Assembly: GCA_033060915.1 (NCBI GenBank)
Contig: CM065399.1
Location: forward strand, 13,851,001-13,915,000
Direction of reading: 5' to 3'
From: Euryodendron excelsum
Taxonomy: Eukaryota; Streptophyta; Magnoliopsida; Ericales; Pentaphylacaceae
Length of the DNA: 64,000 nucleotides
Shown here: positions 58,701 through 64,000 of the stretch, piece after piece
How positions within the stretch are numbered: the first letter of the stretch is position 1
Layout of the letters: each line of letters starts with the position of its first letter
The notes under the pieces: generated by a model
Database searches by the model: none
Seen by the model: only the letters and a program-made list of their open reading frames with translations
What the model was told of the DNA's origin: nothing
Made by a program: the position numbers and the translations under genes

Positions 58701-60454
58701 TTTGAGGTTTTTGTGCTATGTTTGGTTTCGATTTTGGATATATTAAGTGTATTTTTTTCCTCTAATCTCCATAAATAAAGGACAAGTTTCTTGATTGTTG
58801 ATTTTGAACATAGCCTCATCATGGTTGAATGACACAGATTGTTTTGTTCTGTTTTTATTCTATTTCACTGATTTTCTATTGTTTTTGGGTGGCTGATCAA
58901 ATGTAATATACACTTATCTGCTCTGATGGAAATTGATGTAACCAAATGGGACGAGTTTTCTTTAGCAGAATGCCCATCCTATGTGTACATAGACACAATT
59001 ACATGTATAGTTTCTGGTTTGGAGAATGCACAAGGTTCTTTTATTAAGGAATTAGTGGTTGCTAGTTGTTGAGTGATTAATTCTTGAGAGTTTCATATTC
59101 TTGATAGTTCCAACTTCAAAGAGTTAAAATTCATGAAAATTGAGATTCTTGCCATTTGATTATGTTTATATTTTTGAACTTTTATATGCCATTCGAATCA
59201 GTGTTGGCTGGCCCACTAACTTTTTCAAAGGAACAATCACTCCTGCGCTAGTTCCTACTTATAAAAATACAAAGTAAAAACTTTTGCTAGATCCTGATAT
59301 TTAAAATCACCAGCTTGAATTTCCGCATAATGAACACTCCAAAGGAAGTGACGAGAACGGTTCTCAAAGAAATTACCTAAGGTGTTTGCACCCACAAAAC
59401 CTTAATTGGGGAACAAAAATTAGAAAAAGAGCAAATGAAATAGGTAAGGGAAAAAAAGAAAAGGAACAAGGATATCTTTGTAACATTCCAAACTCTTTTG
59501 TATGCTTTTTTAAAACCATGAGAAAAAATGGGCAATATTCCAAAACTTGTTCTTCCGCATTCTTTAACACATCAGAACTCATAGCTTTAAAAACACAAAC
59601 TCTTCAAAGATTTTTAAAAATGCATCATGACTTTACAAAGTTTCCTCTTACATCAACATGACTGGAGTTAATATATATCTGCAAATTTTATGGATCTTTT
59701 ATGAATAAAATGCCTCCCCTTTAATCCTCACAAACTTTGCCAGGCTGAATTAGGGGAATAAAAGACAAATGTAATGAAGTTTCCCAATGAGGCAGCGATA
59801 GCTTTGGAAGGCTATATATAGCTGGCCAAATAGGTGGAACTGGGTATGATTATGGTATCAACGGCAATTTACCAAGCTGGAAATAAATACTGGCATAGGT
59901 TCCCATATAAGGTGAACTATCTGCATCCAGATTTGATTTTCCAAGATGTACAAAAATATTCAAATTCTATTTTAATTTTTTTCATAAGTCATATATGCTT
60001 GTCTTTTGTGTTTTTTTTACCTCATTTGGGGACACTTTTGCTGTGAAACATTGTATTTTCGTTTTTTTCATTCTTTTATATTGTTTTTGGATTTGAGGAT
60101 TCAGTTGAAAGTATGATGGACTCTTATGCAGCTCATTCTGACACAACTGTGGCATGGATGCTGGTGGGAAACAAATGTGATTTGGAGAACATCAGGGATG
60201 TTAGTGTTGAAGAAGGCAAGAACCTTGCGGAAGCAGAAGGGTTGTTCTTTATTGAGACATCTGCCCTGGATTCTACTAACGTTAAGAAAGCTTTCGAGAT
60301 TGTTATCAGGGAGATCTATAATAATGTCAGTCGAAAAGTTTTAAATTCTGATTCATACAAAGCTGAGTTGTCTGTCAATAGGGTTAGCCTTGTAAGAGAT
60401 GGGGCTGATGGATCGAAGCAAACTTGGAGCAAATATTCATGCTGTTCAAGATGA
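52798..60454 (+). CDS. RABA5: RABA5-type Rab GTPase, two exons (52798-53128, 60132-60454)
   Basis: A Rab11-related GTP-binding switch of the plant RABA5 subfamily, which acts in trans-Golgi, endosome and plasma-membrane/cell-plate traffic. Exon 1 ends at a GTAAGT donor (53129) and exon 2 begins after ATGCAG (60131). Joining them in phase 1 completes codon 111 (Thr) and gives 217 residues, normal for the family. Visible motifs are the P-loop GDSAVGKS (18-25), the switch I Thr43, WDTAGQE (65-71), NKCD (124-127), ETSAL (152-156) and C-terminal CC at 214-215 (SCCSR end) for geranylgeranylation. GVEFQTQSM and SVEEGK match RABA5b/c best. The start is the first ATG after the CT-rich leader, just before an acidic [13 protein letters not shown]. 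Odd points are the 7-kb transposon-loaded intron and Trp119, where relatives as I recall them have Arg or Lys. I am sure of the family; the b versus c assignment is open. Confidence 0.96.
53664..54352. mobile_element. Intronic TIR element with CCACCA core
   Basis: The left end GGCTATGTTTGGTACAA is matched by the complement of the right end, GGGCTATGTTTGGTACAA. Then come ATTCC/ATTTCCATT arms, an A/T-rich arm and a CCACCA/CACTACCAC-rich core (53918-54130). A clear target duplication was not identified, so the superfamily is open (PIF/Harbinger or hAT are both possible). Confidence 0.7.
56718..57150. repeat. 267-bp tandem duplication in the intron
   Basis: GGGCTTATGCTTAGCTCTTC at 56718 recurs (one change) at 56985, and the following CTGTCTGCTGAGCCAAGC and GAACAGTTTTG blocks recur in order. 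Within it a shorter unit, AAGTATGAA...AGGTTTCACAAAATCTC, appears three times (about 56833, 56896, 57100). Confidence 0.88.
57681..58043. mobile_element. hAT-type MITE (363 bp), TSD TGTAGGAG
   Basis: The terminal inverted repeats CAAGGATCAAAATTTC and CAAGGAACAAAATTTC (complement of the right end) differ at one of 16 bases. Perfect 8-bp duplications TGTAGGAG flank the element (57673-57680 and 58044-58051). The size, short TIR and 8-bp duplication are diagnostic of hAT-derived MITEs. The interior repeats GTTTCGG/CGGAAACG words and has no coding capacity. Confidence 0.92.
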
Positions 60455-60612
60455 GACCTCTTCTGCTAGTTTTACTGATGGGTGAGTTGTCAAGGTCTTT
60501 ACAATGTTCCTGATTTGTTATCGATGAATGTTTAGGGAGTGGTTCTTTATTCACCAAATAGGGTAATATAAATTTTCTACTTATTAATTGAATTTTTGTG
60601 TTCTGGAATTGT

Positions 60613-60618
60613 AATAAA
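60613..60618 (+). terminator. Polyadenylation signal of the RABA5-like gene
   Basis: AATAAA about 160 nt after the stop codon in a T-rich context. Plausible but not unique. Confidence 0.45.
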
Positions 60619-60619
60619 C

Positions 60620-63600
60620 CTATATTTATTACATTGTTATAGTGAAGCTTTTAAATGTTTATCGCTCGTGAAATTGCTCTCAGTCATCCTTCTACATTTT
60701 CCTGATAATTTGGGAAGATGAAATGCAATCATATTTGCCCTTTCAATCGTATTTGCATGGTTAAGATCAGTAACAAATGCAACAAAGAAAGATGAAATGC
60801 ACCCAAAGATTTCTCTCTTTGCTTTCTGGGCACTTCAAAGAGGCATTTATTATATAATTTTTTTGTTGAATGAATTTCTTTTTCAAATTTAGATTGAATT
60901 CATGTGAACTTATCTGAATTTACATATTTTTAAGTGTGTGGAGTATGTATCCCTTTGCAGGACATCAATGGAAAAGCATGGTCCTCTTTACAATTGCATG
61001 GCTCTTTTGTTATACATGTTGATATATGCGGGAGGCAACATTGTATCAATCTTGCAGATGAATGTAAGAATCTGAGATAAAACATCATATTTTTAAGGAT
61101 TGGAATTAACTTCATTGATACAGATTATATGCTGAAGAATTCATTGACTCGTGCTAAAAGGAGATATGCCTAAGTTTCCAACTTGTATTAATTTGATTTT
61201 CGTATAGGATCTCTCTCTCTCTCTCTCTCTCTTTCTGCCGTATTTTTCATTTCATCAGGCCATACCTAGGATTTTTATTTGCTTTGTCATACTTCAATGG
61301 ACTGTTATACCTTATCGAACTAGCAAAACTTTGAATTATATAGAAGTACAATGATAATAATGGGAGTCGAGGGTTTTAGGCAACGGATCCAAGTAGATTC
61401 TAAGAAGAAACAAAACTATCAATATATTTTTAAAAATTCAAAAGAACAAACTCAAAGATAAAAAACGAAGTAAAAGACATTGTATGAAATATATAGCGGT
61501 ATACCACTACTGCTAGGTTGCAACCTCGTGTATATTCATTATTCACAAAAAACTTTTTATTCTCCAAAACTTGTCATGCAAAACTTGTTATGCAAAAGGG
61601 CAAAATTGGGCCGAAATGTAAGACTTTGCTGCACGAGTGATAGAATTCGAAGAGCTAAACTAACACACTTTCCAGGAAGTAAGGGTTCTAGGAATTTCTG
61701 TTAGCTTGTTAATTCTTTCAATCATTTTGTATCTGTAAACTTTGATTGCAAAATGTAACTTTTTATTCGGATAAACTCCCCTATCTGAGTTTTGTCCAAG
61801 AAAACCGTAACTAAAATTGTTAAATTACATTTTTGCCTTGTTTAAAGCTTATTATAACCAAAAAATTTAATTTTGGCCAAAAATTACTGCCATCATCACC
61901 CTTTTTTCTCTCCACCACTTTTCTCTCTGTTTGCACCAGCCTCACCGTCTCCTCTCCGACCACCGAAATTTGGGGAATGCCAAAATTTTTTTTTCTACAA
62001 GGTGTTCATAGTCTTCAGCCAGTTATTTCCTCAAGTTCATGTAGGGCCCACATGAACCATATAAATTTCATGTATTACATAAATTATTATGATTGCCATA
62101 TGATGGCGTGAGCAGAACGAATTTGAGACCTCATACTTAGCATGAAGACAAACCGACGACTGGGGCCACTCGTAATAAATTTTCACCTATTGATACAATG
62201 ATTATACTTTAAATATTCTTTGCACATATTTGTAAATTGAAGGTGCCGATTAGAAGCCTACAATCTTTGAATTTAATGGGTTAGGAATTTAGATGTACAA
62301 GAAAGAAAAAAAATAAATCTCATAATCCACTATACAAAAATTTTAATACTATATTAGATTAGGATTTTAAATTGTGAAAATCCCAGTACAATACATCTTT
62401 TGCTGAAATTATATATACATACTATACAAAGGAGGATTCTACAAAATTTGGAGGTGGTAATACATCAAAATTTTACTAAAACACTACGTATTTATACTAT
62501 ATACAGAGATATTATACACAAGGTGCGGAGTCCCACCCCCAAGAGTAGTTCCACCTCTGCTCTCACAATCCATCTACCATTTTCTCACAAAAGAGCAGTT
62601 GAATCTTCATCATCGAAATGAATAACAACAGAGAGCCACAGAAAAGGGCTAAGCGCGAACTCGTGACTGGTCGGGGTGGCGATAGAGCCCTCTGATGAAA
62701 ATATTAGATGTTTCGGTAGAACCCCTTTTCATTATCATGTATTCTAATATATATAAAGGGAGAACTCTATTTGGTGTCATGCTTTTGAAGCTGCCTTAAT
62801 ACATTTTTATTTTAAAAAAATCATGTTAGTCCCACTTAATTACAATCTTAGTTAGATTTGAATTCACTAACTGCCAGGGGTAAGTTTGAAAAATAATTTT
62901 TTCTACAATTACTCAACGTACTACATATCGGCCAGTAAGTTACTCAAAACTTCTTAGAGTCTATTAGTTCCTTCCCAAATCTATCACAAAGGAGATGATC
63001 TCATCGTCCCCCAGTGTCATCGGAATTCAAACACCTCAAAAACTCTCCCATCTTCAGGTTCCCTCCTATGACCTCGAGGCTGCGTATTTCTTACATTTTT
63101 TAAACAATCCGGGTCAAACAAGAAAATTACAAACATAACCAACAATATATCAGGTAAACTGTGGGTTTGGCTCCTCTCTTGACCTTAATGTCTAGAATTC
63201 TTCAGGCTTCTTATCTCACCATGCCAAGTGTTTGTAAATCACATTTAACGGTTGTCCTTATTTTATTTAAACCTACGATCTCAATTAACGTTGAACAAAA
63301 CTAACAAAATAAGATTACAAATTTAAATGAGATAATAACCCTATCAGTTGGATATGATTTACTAACACGTGGAGTAATGAGATAAGGAGTCTAGAGGATT
63401 ATGAATATTAATGTCTAGAGGGGAGCCTTGTTCGTAAACTGTACGGGCAAAGATGGAAGAAGAATCCTACAAGGACTCCCTACCTCTTAACTGCTTTAGT
63501 TTTTGAAATTTTCTGAACTCATCATGGCAAAAAAGTCTAGTGATTAGGTAGTATCAACTGTTTAGTGCTCATTTCTTTTAAATTAGGATATGAGGTGTTG

Positions 63601-63840
63601 TATTACATCAGTAACATGAATTGATAATTAATTAAAAGACTTTTAATATAATATATAAAATATGACATAATCTGATATGCATGACTACTGAATAATCTCA
63701 TACTAATTGAATATTGGACTTTTTTTCCCAACTTTTTTGCTACGTCTCCGGCAGCCAATATCAACCCACCCACCCACAGGTATGTACATATATTTTCTGT
63801 CCGTTATCTTCTTTTTCTTCTTCCTTATCTACTTATGCAG
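60620..63840. other. Downstream spacer, no gene seen
   Basis: AT-rich. Frames at 61480-61704 and 61833-62111 begin at non-ATG or weak sites and show no domain. A (CT)n microsatellite lies at about 61206-61232. Confidence 0.5.
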
Positions 63841-63844
63841 AGCA

Positions 63845-64000
63845 TAGTTATTAATACCAACCGTACTTGCCGGTACCGGTCGGTATGGTACGTACCGTAT
63901 TGGACATAAAAAGGTACCAATGAATGTGAGTTCTATATCAGTCAAAGTACGGGCCAATACCGGTCAATACTGGTCAATACCGTACCGATTAGTACTAGAT
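63845..64000. repeat. Degenerate GGTACCGGTCGGTA repeat at the window edge
   Basis: CCGTACTTGCCGGTACCGG, GGTACGTACCG, ATACCGGTCAATAC and ACCGTACCG words recur in both orientations. It looks like the edge of a dispersed repeat continuing outside the window. Confidence 0.5.

Larger units (their letters stand above)
53129..60131 (+). other. 7.0-kb intron of the RABA5-like gene
   Basis: GTAAGT...GCAG boundaries. It contains a CCACCA-cored TIR element (53664-54352), a tandem duplication (56718-57150) and a hAT MITE (57681-58043). The remainder (54353-56717, 57151-57680, 58044-60131) is AT-rich with no exon or gene that I can support. Confidence 0.9.

Noticed and set aside
60126..60344. Second frame across Rab exon 2
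   Set aside because: Out-of-frame shadow. The frame giving NKCD, ETSAL and the terminal CC is the real one.
61833..62111. 92-codon plus-strand frame downstream of the Rab gene
   Set aside because: It starts at a non-ATG codon, is Ser/Phe-rich and has no domain.

Overview
This window looks like nuclear DNA from a flowering plant, probably a woody eudicot. The evidence is one intron-containing RABA5-type small GTPase gene with a plant dicysteine C terminus, surrounded by plant-type Ty1/copia, Ty3/gypsy-like, L1-like LINE, CACTA and hAT-like transposons, with AT-rich spacers. I see no bacterial, organellar, CRISPR, rRNA or convincing tRNA sequence. Only one host gene looks intact.

Layout. 1-10534 is a minus-strand LTR retroelement with both LTRs partial and a tRNA-Asp-type primer site. 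It is interrupted at 2083-6871 by a 4.8-kb LTR with perfect 5-bp target duplications. 10662-10940 is a complete, tiny TRIM element. 11160-12297 is a minus-strand copia fragment (RNase H end plus LTR). 12298-14938 is a minus-strand relative of the 4.8-kb LTR, itself split by another full copy (14939-19595, TSD GTTAC). 19612-36505 is one decayed L1-type LINE, split by a 6.97-kb CACTA element (22755-29724, TSD ACT) and by a 3.98-kb non-coding LTR element (32312-36292). 36506-37880 holds no recognisable gene. 37880-45630 is a TIR element with a CCACCA-rich core, opened by a decayed copia element (38129 to about 44966). 45631-52560 is AT-rich spacer with SINE-like fragments and a 754-bp hAT-like element.

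The gene. The RABA5-like gene runs from a TATA-like box near 52596 to an AATAAA at 60613. It has two coding exons (52798-53128 and 60132-60454) that join in phase to give a 217-residue Rab GTPase. The 7.0-kb intron contains a CCACCA-cored TIR element, a 267-bp tandem duplication and a 363-bp hAT-type MITE with a perfect 8-bp target duplication. 60620-64000 is spacer.

The transposons do not form a pathway. Their nesting gives a relative history. The minus-strand copia fragment predates the minus-strand long LTR that abuts it, which predates the plus-strand long LTR inserted into it. The LINE predates the CACTA and the LARD-like insertions. I did not find a convincing new biological system. The most unusual observations are structural: very long promoter-bearing solo LTRs with lineage-specific tandem repeats and hairpins, a 182-bp minisatellite next to a conserved exon inside the CACTA element, and two TIR elements sharing a CCACCA core.
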